From positions 10,199 through 74,198 of the forward strand of contig JANYAG010000025.1 of the NCBI GenBank assembly GCA_025361465.1: DNA of 64,000 bases, written 5' to 3'. This DNA comes from Gemmatimonadota bacterium. Its GTDB lineage: Bacteria; Gemmatimonadota; Gemmatimonadetes; Gemmatimonadales; GWC2-71-9. The notes under the pieces are model-generated. The model saw only the letters and a program-made list of their open reading frames with translations. It ran no database searches and was not told the DNA's origin. Position numbers and translations under genes: made by a program. This document shows, in pieces, positions 1 to 7,410 of the stretch; the first letter of the stretch is position 1; each line of letters opens with the position of its first letter.

Positions 1-476
1 TTCCCCACCGTGACCGAATCGGTGCTGGCGGTGAAGGCGACGCGATCAAGTCGCACGGTGTCGTTGCCCACCAGGAGGCGTGTGCCGAGCAGGGCATCCC
101 CGCTGCGGATCAACTCCAGGGTGTCACGCTTGCCAGCGGGCGTGGTGTCGCCAGCCACCATCGAGGTGTACCGCAGGAATCGACTCGACACGATCCGCGC
201 GCCATACGTCGAGATCGCGTAACGGTACAACCCGCTGCGCACCACCACCGTCTTCTCGGGTGGCAGGGTGGTGTCGAATGAACCCGGAAATGCGCGCAGC
301 GATGGCGGTGCCTGCACGCCGGTCGCACCCGAATCCTGGCCCGGCTGCTGCGGCTGCGCGGCGGTCACGGCGGCGGCGGCCGACGGTCCCGGCGCGGGCT
401 TCTTCATCAGGATCCCGGGGACGATCGCGATCAGCAGAATCAGCGCGACCGCGAACAATGGCCTGCGATCGTTCAC
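1..476 (-). CDS. yidC: Membrane protein insertase YidC/Oxa1 (5' part only)
   Basis: Only the N-terminal 158 codons are in the window; the gene runs off the left edge. YidC inserts and folds inner-membrane proteins with or without SecYEG. The start is a GTG (position 476) followed by a short basic N terminus and one transmembrane segment (about residues 7-24, VALILLIAIVPGIL). A Pro/Ala/Gln-rich linker and the beginning of the periplasmic beta domain typical of diderm YidC come next (LYRYAISTYGARIVS). It is the last gene of rpmH-rnpA-yidD-yidC, 15 bp after yidD, the standard order next to dnaA. Identification rests on this order and the N-terminal architecture; the conserved insertase core lies outside the window. 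Confidence 0.9.
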   Translation of the reverse strand, partial: MNDRRPLFAVALILLIAIVPGILMKKPAPGPSAAAAVTAAQPQQPGQDSGATGVQAPPSLRAFPGSFDTTLPPEKTVVVRSGLYRYAISTYGARIVSSRFLRYTSMVAGDTTPAGKRDTLELIRSGDALLGTRLLVGNDTVRLDRVAFTASTDSVTVG

Positions 477-491
477 GAGCAACTCATCGGG

Positions 492-722
492 TCAGGGGAC
501 AGGATCGTGGCCGCCAGGGTGCCAAGGGTGACACCGAGCCAACCGCCTGAGGCCAAGCCAGGTGCCCTTGAGGGCGCCGTGGCGCTGGATTGCTTCCAAA
601 GTGTACTGCGAGCAGGTCGGGTAGAACCGGCACGCCGGGGGAAACGCCGGGGAAATGAAGCGCTGGTAGCCCCGAACCACGAGGGCCAGGGTACGGGCGA
701 CGGGAGAACGGCCAAGCTCCAC
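492..722 (-). CDS. yidD: Membrane protein insertion efficiency factor YidD
   Basis: A 76-residue protein with the family signature GYQRFISP, then CRFYPTCSQYTLEAI and a trailing W-L-G-L-R-R-L-A-R-C-H-P segment. YidD is a small membrane-associated protein that aids YidC-dependent insertion. I chose the GTG at 722 because it gives the usual length and puts a short basic segment before the first conserved residues; it overlaps the end of rnpA by 4 bp of shared reading context (rnpA stops at 727). A longer in-frame start at 791 would lie deep inside rnpA and add unconserved residues. The cysteine pair in CRFYPTCS is intact. Confidence 0.93.
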   Translation of the reverse strand: MELGRSPVARTLALVVRGYQRFISPAFPPACRFYPTCSQYTLEAIQRHGALKGTWLGLRRLARCHPWHPGGHDPVP

Positions 723-726
723 TGGC

Positions 727-1074
727 TCATGCCCCGACGGCCTCGCACCAGGCGAGGAGGTCGCTCCGCAGGGTGTCAAACGATGCGCCATAGGCGTCGG
801 GACGGGGCCGGATCACCACGTCCCAGGCAGGGACTCGTCCCTGAAACTCGCGCCGCCAAAGATCCCGGAGCTGACGCCGTAAACGATTGCGGGCCACCGC
901 GTTATGCTGGAACCGGGGTACGATCAGTCCCATGCGCAGGTGGCCCGTTTCGCCGGCTGTCCAAGAAATGTCGAGGTGCCCTCGGCGAGTGCGACGGCCG
1001 GTCGCGAGCACTCGGCGTAAATCAGTTCCGCGAACCAGCCGGCACGAGCGCGGAAAGCGCTCGTCGCCGGTCAG
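727..1074 (-). CDS. rnpA: Ribonuclease P protein component, probable CTG start
   Basis: RnpA is the protein subunit that helps the RnpB ribozyme mature tRNA 5' ends. The RNA-binding signature ARNRLRRQLRDLWRR is clear. The family's N-terminal block (RFPRSCRL followed by DLRRVLATGRR) lies upstream of the first ordinary start, a GTG at 1011. The only in-frame NTG codons upstream are CTGs; the one at 1074-1072 overlaps the rpmH stop codon (CTGA) and gives 115 residues, the normal family length. I therefore propose the CTG start with translational coupling to rpmH. The frame stays open upstream through all of rpmH to a stop at 1252-1254. The identity is certain; the start codon is inferred. Confidence 0.9.
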   Translation of the reverse strand: MTGDERFPRSCRLVRGTDLRRVLATGRRTRRGHLDISWTAGETGHLRMGLIVPRFQHNAVARNRLRRQLRDLWRREFQGRVPAWDVVIRPRPDAYGASFDTLRSDLLAWCEAVGA

Positions 1075-1229
1075 ACGGTGGCGTGCTTCGTGCCGATGGA
1101 AACGGTCAGCCGCTTCCGCCCCTTCTTGCGGCGGCGCGACAGGACTGCCCGACCCCAGCGGTCGGCCATCCGGGCCCGGAATCCGTGTTTGGCGATACGG
1201 CGCTTGTTGCGCGGTCGATACGTCGGCAT
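1071..1229 (-). CDS. rpmH: 50S ribosomal protein L34
   Basis: A 52-residue basic protein with the L34 core KRRIAKHGFRARMADR followed by GRAVLSRRRKKGRKRLTV. It is slightly longer than the usual 44-47 residues because of a C-terminal tail (SIGTKHATV). Two ATGs occur in tandem at 1232 and 1229; the second places the protein at MPTYRPRNK, closest to the family. A purine-rich ribosome binding sequence (GGGAGAG) precedes them. It is first in the rpmH-rnpA-yidD-yidC operon and diverges from dnaA. The stop codon is shared with the proposed CTG start of rnpA. Confidence 0.95.
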   Translation of the reverse strand: MPTYRPRNKRRIAKHGFRARMADRWGRAVLSRRRKKGRKRLTVSIGTKHATV

Positions 1230-1262
1230 CATGGCAAAACTCTCCCTGAAATCAAGCCGTCT

Positions 1263-1291
1263 AACGTACCGTCCCGGGGGGTTTGGGGCAA
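1263..1291 (-). promoter_or_regulatory. Predicted sigma70-type promoter of rpmH operon
   Basis: On the minus strand TTGCCC (1291-1286) and TACGTT (1268-1263) are separated by 17 bp and lie about 35 bp upstream of the rpmH start. This is the expected spacing for a housekeeping promoter. It is back to back with the dnaA promoter. Prediction from sequence only. Confidence 0.5.
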
Positions 1292-1294
1292 GGT

Positions 1295-1323
1295 TTGACT
1301 TTTCCACATCCAAGCCGTAAACT
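1295..1323 (+). promoter_or_regulatory. Predicted dnaA promoter with internal DnaA box
   Basis: TTGACT (1295-1300) and TAAACT (1318-1323) are 17 bp apart, placing transcription start near 1330 and a leader of about 43 nt before dnaA. Within the promoter, TTTTCCACA (1300-1308) differs at one position from the DnaA box TTATNCACA. A box here would let DnaA repress its own promoter, as known in several bacteria. The promoter hexamers are seen; the autoregulation is inference. Confidence 0.6.
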
Positions 1324-1372
1324 CGGCGTCCCGATAGACACCGCCTCACCCGCAGCCTGTGACCGACGCCAA

Positions 1373-2761
1373 ATGACGCTGAACGCCAAAGACCTCTGGA
1401 AGCGTGTTCTCGAGGGGGCGAAGCGTGATATACCCGAAGCCATGATCCATACCTGGCTCCTGCCCACCGTACCCCTTTCCTTCGAGGGCGGGACCTTGGT
1501 CGTCAGCACCCCCGACGATTTTGCCAAGCGCTGGAACGAGGAGAAGTACGCCGTAGCGCTGACGGGTGTGGCCACCGAGGCCGCCGGTGAAAACGTCTCC
1601 GTGGTCTTTGAAGTCGCCGCCGAACGCCAGAAGCGGCCCCAGATGGACCTCTTCGTCCCCGCGGCAACGCCAGGCGTGCAACAGGCGCCGGCGGCACCAA
1701 CCAATCCCAGCGCCCAGCCGCTCAATCCACGCTACGTCTTCGACACCTTTGTCATCGGCAAGTCCAACGAGCTCGCCGCCGCCGCGCACGCCGTGGCCAC
1801 CGCGCCGGGCAAGCAGTACAACCCGTTCTTCATCTACGGCCCGACCGGTTTGGGGAAGACCCACCTCATGCAGGCGATCGCGCACGAGGTCAGTGCCCGA
1901 AATCCCGGCACCCGGGTCCTCTACGTCGGGGCCGAGCAGTTCATCAACGAGGTGATCGAAGGGATCCACGGCCGCACCATGGCCGACCTGCGCAAGCGCT
2001 ACCGGAACGATGTCGACCTCTTCCTGGTCGACGACGTCCATTTCCTCGAGGGGAAGGAAGCGACGCAGGAGGAGTTCTTTCACACTTTCAACGCCATCTA
2101 CGAGGGCGGCAAGCAGATCGTCCTCACCTCCGACCGGCCGCCGAAGGAGATTCCTGGCCTGGAGGCCCGCCTTGTCTCCCGCTTCGAGTGGGGGATGGTC
2201 GCTGACGTCAAGCAGCCCGATCTCGAGCACCGGATCGCCATCCTGCGGAAGAAGCAGGAGCAGGACCATCTTGAGACCACCATTCCCGACGACGTCCTCC
2301 GGTTTATCGCCGAGAGCGTCCGCTCCAATGTCCGGGAACTGGAAGGGTGCATCATCAAGCTCCTCCTGTACGCCTCATTGCGACACAAGGAGATCTCGAT
2401 CGAGCTGGCCCGCGAGGCCCTGGCAGACAAGCTCCGCCCCGGCGATGATGCCGACGCCAAGCACCGGACCCTGCCGACCATCGAGAAGGTCCAGGAGGTC
2501 GTGGCGCGCCGCTGGGGGGTCACGCCCGAGGGGCTCCGCTCCAAGGCCCGGATCAAGACGCTGACAGTGCCGCGACAGATCGCCATGTTCCTGGCGCGCG
2601 AGCTCCTGCAGATGCAACTGGTCGAGATCGGCCAGGCCTTCGGTGGCCGCGATCACTCGACCGTGATTCACAGTGTCGATAAAGTTCAGTCACAACTCGG
2701 CCGCGATCGCCAGTTTCGTGAGCGCGTAGATTCGGCACGGCAGGAGTTGTTGACAGTCTAG
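1373..2761 (+). CDS. dnaA: Chromosomal replication initiator DnaA
   Basis: DnaA binds 9-bp boxes at oriC, oligomerises with ATP and opens the duplex. The 462-residue protein shows domain I (LWKRVLEGAKRDIP...TWLLP), a Pro/Ala-rich linker (about residues 95-118), AAA+ domain III with Walker A GPTGLGKT (156-163) and Walker B LVDD (218-221), and domain IV ending with the DnaA signature GQAFGGRDHSTVIHSV. I chose ATG 1373 because the protein then begins at the conserved LNAKDLWKRV segment; an upstream in-frame start at 1283 would lie inside the promoter. It diverges from rpmH and is followed by the candidate oriC and dnaN. Confidence 0.98.
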   Translation: MTLNAKDLWKRVLEGAKRDIPEAMIHTWLLPTVPLSFEGGTLVVSTPDDFAKRWNEEKYAVALTGVATEAAGENVSVVFEVAAERQKRPQMDLFVPAATPGVQQAPAAPTNPSAQPLNPRYVFDTFVIGKSNELAAAAHAVATAPGKQYNPFFIYGPTGLGKTHLMQAIAHEVSARNPGTRVLYVGAEQFINEVIEGIHGRTMADLRKRYRNDVDLFLVDDVHFLEGKEATQEEFFHTFNAIYEGGKQIVLTSDRPPKEIPGLEARLVSRFEWGMVADVKQPDLEHRIAILRKKQEQDHLETTIPDDVLRFIAESVRSNVRELEGCIIKLLLYASLRHKEISIELAREALADKLRPGDDADAKHRTLPTIEKVQEVVARRWGVTPEGLRSKARIKTLTVPRQIAMFLARELLQMQLVEIGQAFGGRDHSTVIHSVDKVQSQLGRDRQFRERVDSARQELLTV

Positions 2762-3001
2762 TAACACTGTGTATCAGTGCCACGTTGAAGACGTTGGCGA
2801 GTGCGGAAACCGGTGGGGAACTCAGTTACTGCTCCCCATCACCCACAACCTCTCCACCGTCACCAAATACTGTAGCAGGATGTGGTGGTTACACTTGAGG
2901 AGTTGGTCCACACTCACCAACCCTCTACTACTACGACTAGAGTCTTTTATTACTAATTACAGTAGTGCTTTTAGCAGCGACTTCGGCCCATCGGGGACTC
3001 C
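2762..3001 (+). other. oriC: Candidate replication origin (oriC) between dnaA and dnaN
   Basis: This 240-bp gap has no credible gene and becomes strikingly A+T-rich (about 2860-2985) in an otherwise GC-rich genome. It holds a near-match DnaA box in minus orientation (TGTGTATCA, 2768-2776, one mismatch), a weaker one (TGGTCCACA, 2904-2912, two mismatches), then CTACTACTACGACTA (2925-2939) and a TTTTATTACTAATTAC stretch. A box followed by repeated CTA triplets (TAG on the other strand) and an A+T-rich tract is the layout of the DnaA-trio unwinding element described in Bacillus. Location and layout are seen; function is inferred. Confidence 0.6.
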
Positions 3002-4114
3002 ATGAAGTTCACCATCACACGTGAGCAGCTGCAGGAGGGACTCGTCGCTGTTGCGGCGGCTGTTCCCACCAAGACCACGCTGCCTGTGCTGGCCAATATC
3101 CTTCTCGAAGCCACCAAGGACGGATTGCGGCTCTCTGGCACCGACCTCGACATCGCCGTCGGTACCATCGTTCCGGCGGCCGTTGACCAGGAAGGGGCGA
3201 TCACCCTTCCGGCCCGCAAGCTGCTCGAGCTGGTGCGTGAATTGCCCAGTGCTGGTATCCGCTTCACGACACAAGGCGAGCAGCGGGTGAACATCGAGTG
3301 CGGCCGATCGAAGTTCAAACTCCTCGGCCTTCCGCGCGAGGAATTCCCGGCATTCCCGCAGGTCACCTTCGATGGCGCCTCCAAGACCACCGCCCGCGAC
3401 CTCCAGAAGCTCGTGGCACACGTCGCGTTCGCTGCCAGCACCGAAGAGAGCCGCCCGATCCTCAACGGCGTCCTGTGGCAGCTGATGCCCGACCGGATGC
3501 GCATGGTTGCCACCAACGGTCACCGCCTGGCGAAGATGGAAGTGCCGCTGCAGGCAGGAAATGGCCAGAGCGCCGAACTGATCGTGCCACCCAAGGCCCT
3601 CGAGCAAATCCGCAAGCTTTTCGGCCCGGACGATGAAATCGAAATCGGCCGCTCCGACAACCATCTCGGCTTCCGCTCGGCGACAACCCAGGTCTTTACC
3701 CGACTGATCGAAGGGCCATATCCGAACTATGAGCAGGTGATTCCGCGCGAGAATGACAAGGTGGCCACCACCGACAAGGCGACCTTGATGGCCGCGCTTC
3801 GCCGGATGAGTATCGTGGCCAGCGAGCAGACCCACCGGATCCGGATGTCCTTCGGTGACGGCTCCTGCCGCCTCTCGGTCACCACACCGGACCTTGGCGA
3901 GGCCCAGGAAGAAATCACCGTCTCCTACGAGGGCGAGCCGCTCGATATCGGCTTCAACGCCAACTACCTGCTCGAAGTCCTGAAGTACATCCCCACCGAC
4001 GAAGTGCGGATGACCCTCAAGGCGCCAGAGCGCGCCGCGACGGTCGAGCCGGTCGGCTGGGATGACCCGGCGGCCTACCTGACCCTGGTGATGCCGTTGC
4101 GACTGCTCGACTGA
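3002..4114 (+). CDS. dnaN: DNA polymerase III beta sliding clamp
   Basis: A 370-residue clamp subunit that dimerises around DNA and tethers the replicase and other partners. The N terminus MKFTITREQLQEGL, the segment TTLPVLANILLEA, the central RPILNGVLWQL and the terminal VMPLRLLD are all typical of the three-fold repeated clamp family, and the length is normal. It lies 240 bp after dnaA with the candidate oriC between them, and ends at a strong hairpin (4127-4148). recF and gyrB, which often follow dnaN, are not next to it here. Confidence 0.98.
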   Translation: MKFTITREQLQEGLVAVAAAVPTKTTLPVLANILLEATKDGLRLSGTDLDIAVGTIVPAAVDQEGAITLPARKLLELVRELPSAGIRFTTQGEQRVNIECGRSKFKLLGLPREEFPAFPQVTFDGASKTTARDLQKLVAHVAFAASTEESRPILNGVLWQLMPDRMRMVATNGHRLAKMEVPLQAGNGQSAELIVPPKALEQIRKLFGPDDEIEIGRSDNHLGFRSATTQVFTRLIEGPYPNYEQVIPRENDKVATTDKATLMAALRRMSIVASEQTHRIRMSFGDGSCRLSVTTPDLGEAQEEITVSYEGEPLDIGFNANYLLEVLKYIPTDEVRMTLKAPERAATVEPVGWDDPAAYLTLVMPLRLLD

Positions 4115-4126
4115 CCCTGGTCATGG

Positions 4127-4148
4127 GGCGGAGGGAGCTCCCTCCGCC
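4127..4148. terminator. Perfect 22-bp palindrome after dnaN
   Basis: A perfect GC-rich inverted repeat (11-bp arms, GGCGGAGGGAG and its complement) begins 12 bp after the dnaN stop. With no loop bases it would fold with a small forced loop. No T-tract follows, so it is either a rho-assisted terminator or a 3' end stabiliser. Confidence 0.45.
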
Positions 4149-4188
4149 CTCGCTACGCTCGGGGTCGGAACCAGGAAGCCAGAGATCC

Positions 4189-4217
4189 CTCATCCTGAGC
4201 GAAGCGAAGGACCTCTT
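4189..4217. repeat. Dispersed repeat element, copy 1
   Basis: The segment around CATCCTGAGCGAAGCGAAGG closely matches CATTCTGAGCGCAGCGAAGA at 6210-6229 and, inverted, the sequence at about 6266-6285. All copies are intergenic, flanking the M28 peptidase gene. The neighbouring CGCTACGCTCGGGG (4150-4163) may be part of the same element. Confidence 0.55.
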
Positions 4218-4254
4218 CCCCGCAGAACAGCGAATTCCCGTCTGGAGCACCACC

Positions 4255-6180
4255 ATGATTCGCCCGACCCTCCTCGCGCTCTCGCTCTCACTCGCCGTTG
4301 TCGTTCCGCTCTCCGCCCAACAGAAGAAGCCGGTCGCCAAGCCGGCCGCGGCGGCAGCGAAGACCGTCTGGCCCGACGAGGGCCCGCTCAAGTGGGCGCC
4401 ACGACCGACCGAGACGGCGATCACCGCCAATGACCTCCGGACGCGACTCTACCAGATCTCCGACGACTCGATGCAGGGTCGCCGGATCGGAGAACTTGGC
4501 AACTACAAGACCACCACCTACATCGCCGCCGAGTTCAAGCGGATGGGGCTCAAGCCAGCGGGCGACAGCGGCACCTGGTTCCAGAATCTTCCCTACGGCT
4601 TCACCAGCTTCGACGCAGCGGCCAGGTTGACGGTGGGCGGTGTCCCGCTCACGGCAAAGCGCGACTGGATTCCCACCGTGCCCACCGTGGCGAACGGCGC
4701 CGGAGCGAAGATCGAGCTCCCCAGTACGCCAACCGTGTTTGCTGGTCGGATGGGTGACACCGCCGTGGTGCTTGATCCTGCCCTCTTCCGCGGAAAAGTG
4801 GCGGTGTTCATCGCGCCGGCGAGTGCCGGTGGCGGAGCCGGTCGCGGTGCTGGCGGCGGGTCGGCTACGGTTTGTGCGCCGGACCAGGGGTGGCCGAACC
4901 AGCGCGGTGCGGCGTTCGCACTCACACCAGTGGTTCCTGCTGCCGGCCGCGGCGCCGCCGCGCCGGCGGCCGGGGCAGGTGGGCGCGGGGCAGGTGGGCG
5001 CGCTGGCGGTGGCGGGCGGGGTGGTGCCGCCGCAGCGCGCGACCCGCGACCGGCGACCCTTGGCCTCGCCGGCCTGCTGCTCTCCCAGGAAACGATCAGC
5101 CCGGCAGCCGTCAGCGCGGCATTCGGCCAGGGCCGCGGCAGCATGCGCCCCCTCACAGCGCTGAGCGCGACAGGCATCGCTGCAGCCACCATCACCACCG
5201 AGACGGCCGTCAGGCTCTTCGGCAAGCCACTGGATCAGCTCACGATCGGAACCCAGGGACAACCGGTGTCAGCCAGCTGGAACTTCGCCTGGCGAATGTC
5301 GCCGACGCCGGGACGCAACGTGATCGCCCTCTTGCCCGGCTCTGATCCGGCGCGTGCGACGGAGTACGTCCTGGTTGGCGCGCACAACGACCACAACGGC
5401 GTGAACGCCACCGCAGTGGACCACGACTCGTTGCGGGCCTGGAACACCGTCATGCGTCCCGACGGCGCCAACGCCAGTGTGAATTGCCGGCCCAATGAAG
5501 TACAGCAACACCTGATTGATTCGTTGATTGCCCGCGCTCGCACTATTCGCCCGCCGCGCCGCGACTCGATCATGAACGGCGCCGACGACGACGGCTCTGG
5601 CACCGCAGTGCTCCTGGAGATCGCCGAACAGTTCGCCAAGGAACATCCGGCGCGCTCGATCATCTTCATCTCGCACCAGGGCGAAGAGGCCGGCATGCTC
5701 GGCTCGGGATGGTTCACCGAGCATCCGACCGTTCCGCTCGATTCGGTGGTTGCAGCACACAACATGGACATGGTGGGCAAGGGCCGAGTGATCGACGTGG
5801 CAATGGGGGGACCGAATTCGGTGCAGACTCTCGGCGCCCGCCGCCTCGCGTCGCAGTTTGGCGACATCATCGATTCGGTCAACGCGATTGCCAAGGAGCC
5901 AATGGCCATTGATCGGACCTGGGACGTCTTCGCCAATCCGCTGAATCGATTCTGTCGCAGCGACCAGGTGAATTACGTCGCCCACAACGTCCCGGTCACC
6001 TACTTCTCGACCGGCTATTCCCGCGACTACCACCAAGCGACCGATGAACCGCAATACATCGACTACGATCACGCTGCACGCCTGGGGCGTTTCGTCCACA
6101 ACGTCATGACGGCGGTTGCCGACCGGAAGGACCGGCCGAAGATCGACGGGCCGGACTTGAGCTACCCGCAGTGCCGATAG
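4255..6180 (+). CDS. Secreted M28-family metallopeptidase
   Basis: A 641-residue exported zinc peptidase of the aminopeptidase Y/PSMA group. A signal peptide (residues 1-21, cleavage after SAQ) precedes the protein. Zinc-site motifs follow in order: GAHNDHNG, ADDDGSGTA, HQGEEAGML, HNMDMVGKG and DYHQATDEP. Between the N-terminal part and the catalytic core lies an apical/PA-like region interrupted by a long Gly/Ala/Arg low-complexity stretch (about residues 225-270). I chose ATG 4255 because it starts directly at the signal peptide; an upstream in-frame ATG (4123) would run through a dispersed repeat. It probably degrades peptides in the periplasm or outside the cell. Substrate unknown. Confidence 0.9.
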   Translation: MIRPTLLALSLSLAVVVPLSAQQKKPVAKPAAAAAKTVWPDEGPLKWAPRPTETAITANDLRTRLYQISDDSMQGRRIGELGNYKTTTYIAAEFKRMGLKPAGDSGTWFQNLPYGFTSFDAAARLTVGGVPLTAKRDWIPTVPTVANGAGAKIELPSTPTVFAGRMGDTAVVLDPALFRGKVAVFIAPASAGGGAGRGAGGGSATVCAPDQGWPNQRGAAFALTPVVPAAGRGAAAPAAGAGGRGAGGRAGGGGRGGAAAARDPRPATLGLAGLLLSQETISPAAVSAAFGQGRGSMRPLTALSATGIAAATITTETAVRLFGKPLDQLTIGTQGQPVSASWNFAWRMSPTPGRNVIALLPGSDPARATEYVLVGAHNDHNGVNATAVDHDSLRAWNTVMRPDGANASVNCRPNEVQQHLIDSLIARARTIRPPRRDSIMNGADDDGSGTAVLLEIAEQFAKEHPARSIIFISHQGEEAGMLGSGWFTEHPTVPLDSVVAAHNMDMVGKGRVIDVAMGGPNSVQTLGARRLASQFGDIIDSVNAIAKEPMAIDRTWDVFANPLNRFCRSDQVNYVAHNVPVTYFSTGYSRDYHQATDEPQYIDYDHAARLGRFVHNVMTAVADRKDRPKIDGPDLSYPQCR

Positions 6181-6207
6181 GCGCACGGAGCTGAATACCG
6201 AACGACC

Positions 6208-6298
6208 GTCATTCTGAGCGCAGCGAAGAATTTGCGTGGCGGCCGTTCGCCGAAGTTCGACCACGCATACCCTTCGCTACGCTCAAGGAGACCCGCCT
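6208..6298. repeat. Inverted pair of the dispersed repeat element
   Basis: CATTCTGAGCGCAGCGAAGA (6210-6229) and CCTTCGCTACGCTCAAGGA (about 6268-6286) are inverted copies sharing GAGCG-AGCGAAG, able to form a cruciform or a long hairpin between the convergent M28 peptidase and mtgA genes. It could serve both genes as a 3' end signal. The 133-bp gap has no gene. Confidence 0.55.
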
Positions 6299-6313
6299 TC
6301 CTGTCGCCTCGTC

Positions 6314-7141
6314 TCAACCACCACCGCTCACGGAATCCACCCCCGCCACCACTCCGGTGTCGATGGGCACCACCACCGGGTGCCCCATGAGCCGCTGGAA
6401 GATCAGGTCCTTCCGCCAGTTCATTCTGCCTGGGCGGTAGTTCGGATTACTACTACGCGGAAATGGTAGTAATCCGGCAAGCGTCGCCGCGTGTTCCGCC
6501 GAAAGCTGCCTGGCCCCGGTCCCGAAATAGACCCGACTGGCCGCTTCCGCTCCCCAGACCTCACTCCCCATTTCCGCCGTGTTGAGATAGAGCTCGAGAA
6601 TCCTCTCTTTCGGTAGCCAGAGCTCGAGCCGCCAGCCCGTGACCGCCTCTTTCACCTTTCGGAGCGGATTTCGCGATGGCGAGAGGTAGAGGTTCTTGGC
6701 CAGTTGCTGGGTGATGGTGCTGGCCCCGCGAGCCCTCTTCGTGCCGCCAACTGTTCGACGTGCTGCGCGCCAGAGTTCGCCGCGGTCCCGGGCACTGCCC
6801 CAGGAGAAGGAATCTCGCGGAAAGCCCATCGCGTGGCGCACTTCGACCCAGTCGAACACCCCGTGATCGTAGAAACGATTGTCCTCGCCGATCAGGATGG
6901 CCTTCTTGAGGACCGGTGCGATCTGGGCGAGCGGAACGGGCTGGTATTTCCGCTTGGCCGCCGCCACCGGATCAGCGTGGCGCCGCATGGCCATGAACGC
7001 CGTCTCCCGCGGGAAATAGAAGCGATACCAGAGCGGAGGTGGCCAGACGGCGAAGAGCCACAGCACGAACAGCCCCGCAGCCAGGAGGACGCCGAGGAAA
7101 AGCGTCCGACCGAGGGAGCGCTTCCTAGGGGGCGATATCAC
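6314..7141 (-). CDS. mtgA: Monofunctional biosynthetic peptidoglycan transglycosylase
   Basis: A GT51 glycosyltransferase that polymerises lipid II into glycan strands at the inner membrane. One N-terminal transmembrane helix (about residues 11-32, LFLGVLLAAGLFVLWLFAVW) anchors it. Catalytic motifs are present: EDNRFYDHGVFDW with the first catalytic Glu, then STITQQLAKNLYLS, RKVKEAVTGWRLE, and the second region ILELYLNTAEMGSEVWGAE. At 275 residues with no transpeptidase domain, it is the monofunctional form. It converges with the M28 peptidase gene. Confidence 0.95.
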   Translation of the reverse strand: MISPPRKRSLGRTLFLGVLLAAGLFVLWLFAVWPPPLWYRFYFPRETAFMAMRRHADPVAAAKRKYQPVPLAQIAPVLKKAILIGEDNRFYDHGVFDWVEVRHAMGFPRDSFSWGSARDRGELWRAARRTVGGTKRARGASTITQQLAKNLYLSPSRNPLRKVKEAVTGWRLELWLPKERILELYLNTAEMGSEVWGAEAASRVYFGTGARQLSAEHAATLAGLLPFPRSSNPNYRPGRMNWRKDLIFQRLMGHPVVVPIDTGVVAGVDSVSGGG

Positions 7142-7258
7142 GGAAACTGACTCGGCTTCGAATAAGGCGGACAGTTGGCACCAGTTGATGCGATGACGGA
7201 ACGCTGATCAGGACGTTCATCGAGTCCGCCCTGGTGACCAGCCGAATTTGACCGTTCC

Positions 7259-7291
7259 TTGACAGGTAGTACATGTAACTACGACTACAAT
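7259..7291. promoter_or_regulatory. Operator-like palindrome with promoter-like hexamers
   Basis: GTAGTACATGTAACTAC (7266-7282) is a near-perfect palindrome with one extra A, immediately after TTGACA (7259-7264) and before TACAAT (7286-7291) on the plus strand. It sits about 120 bp upstream of mtgA on the other strand. No plus-strand gene follows, so it is more likely an operator for mtgA than a plus-strand promoter (the 21-bp spacing is also long). The rest of 7142-7410 holds no credible gene. Confidence 0.3.
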
Positions 7292-7357
7292 GCCCTGTCA
7301 TGGTCATCGCCGCCCCTGCTCCAGCTCCCTTGCCAGACTGCTCCAGGTTGCCCGCAA

Positions 7358-7386
7358 CCCGCCGCCGGTCTGCAACCGACGGCGGG
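7358..7386 (-). terminator. Hairpin downstream of the 7411-8172 gene
   Basis: CCCGCCGCCGGT and ACCGACGGCGGG form a 12-bp stem with one mismatch and a 5-base loop, 25 bp after the stop codon of the minus-strand gene. No T-tract is evident. Confidence 0.4.
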
Positions 7387-7410
7387 ACAGGTCCGAATCA
7401 TTCCGTGGCC

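Noticed and set aside
7125..7307. 60-residue minus-strand ORF before mtgA
   Set aside because: No coding signal, no ribosome binding sequence and it covers a palindrome; treated as regulatory DNA.
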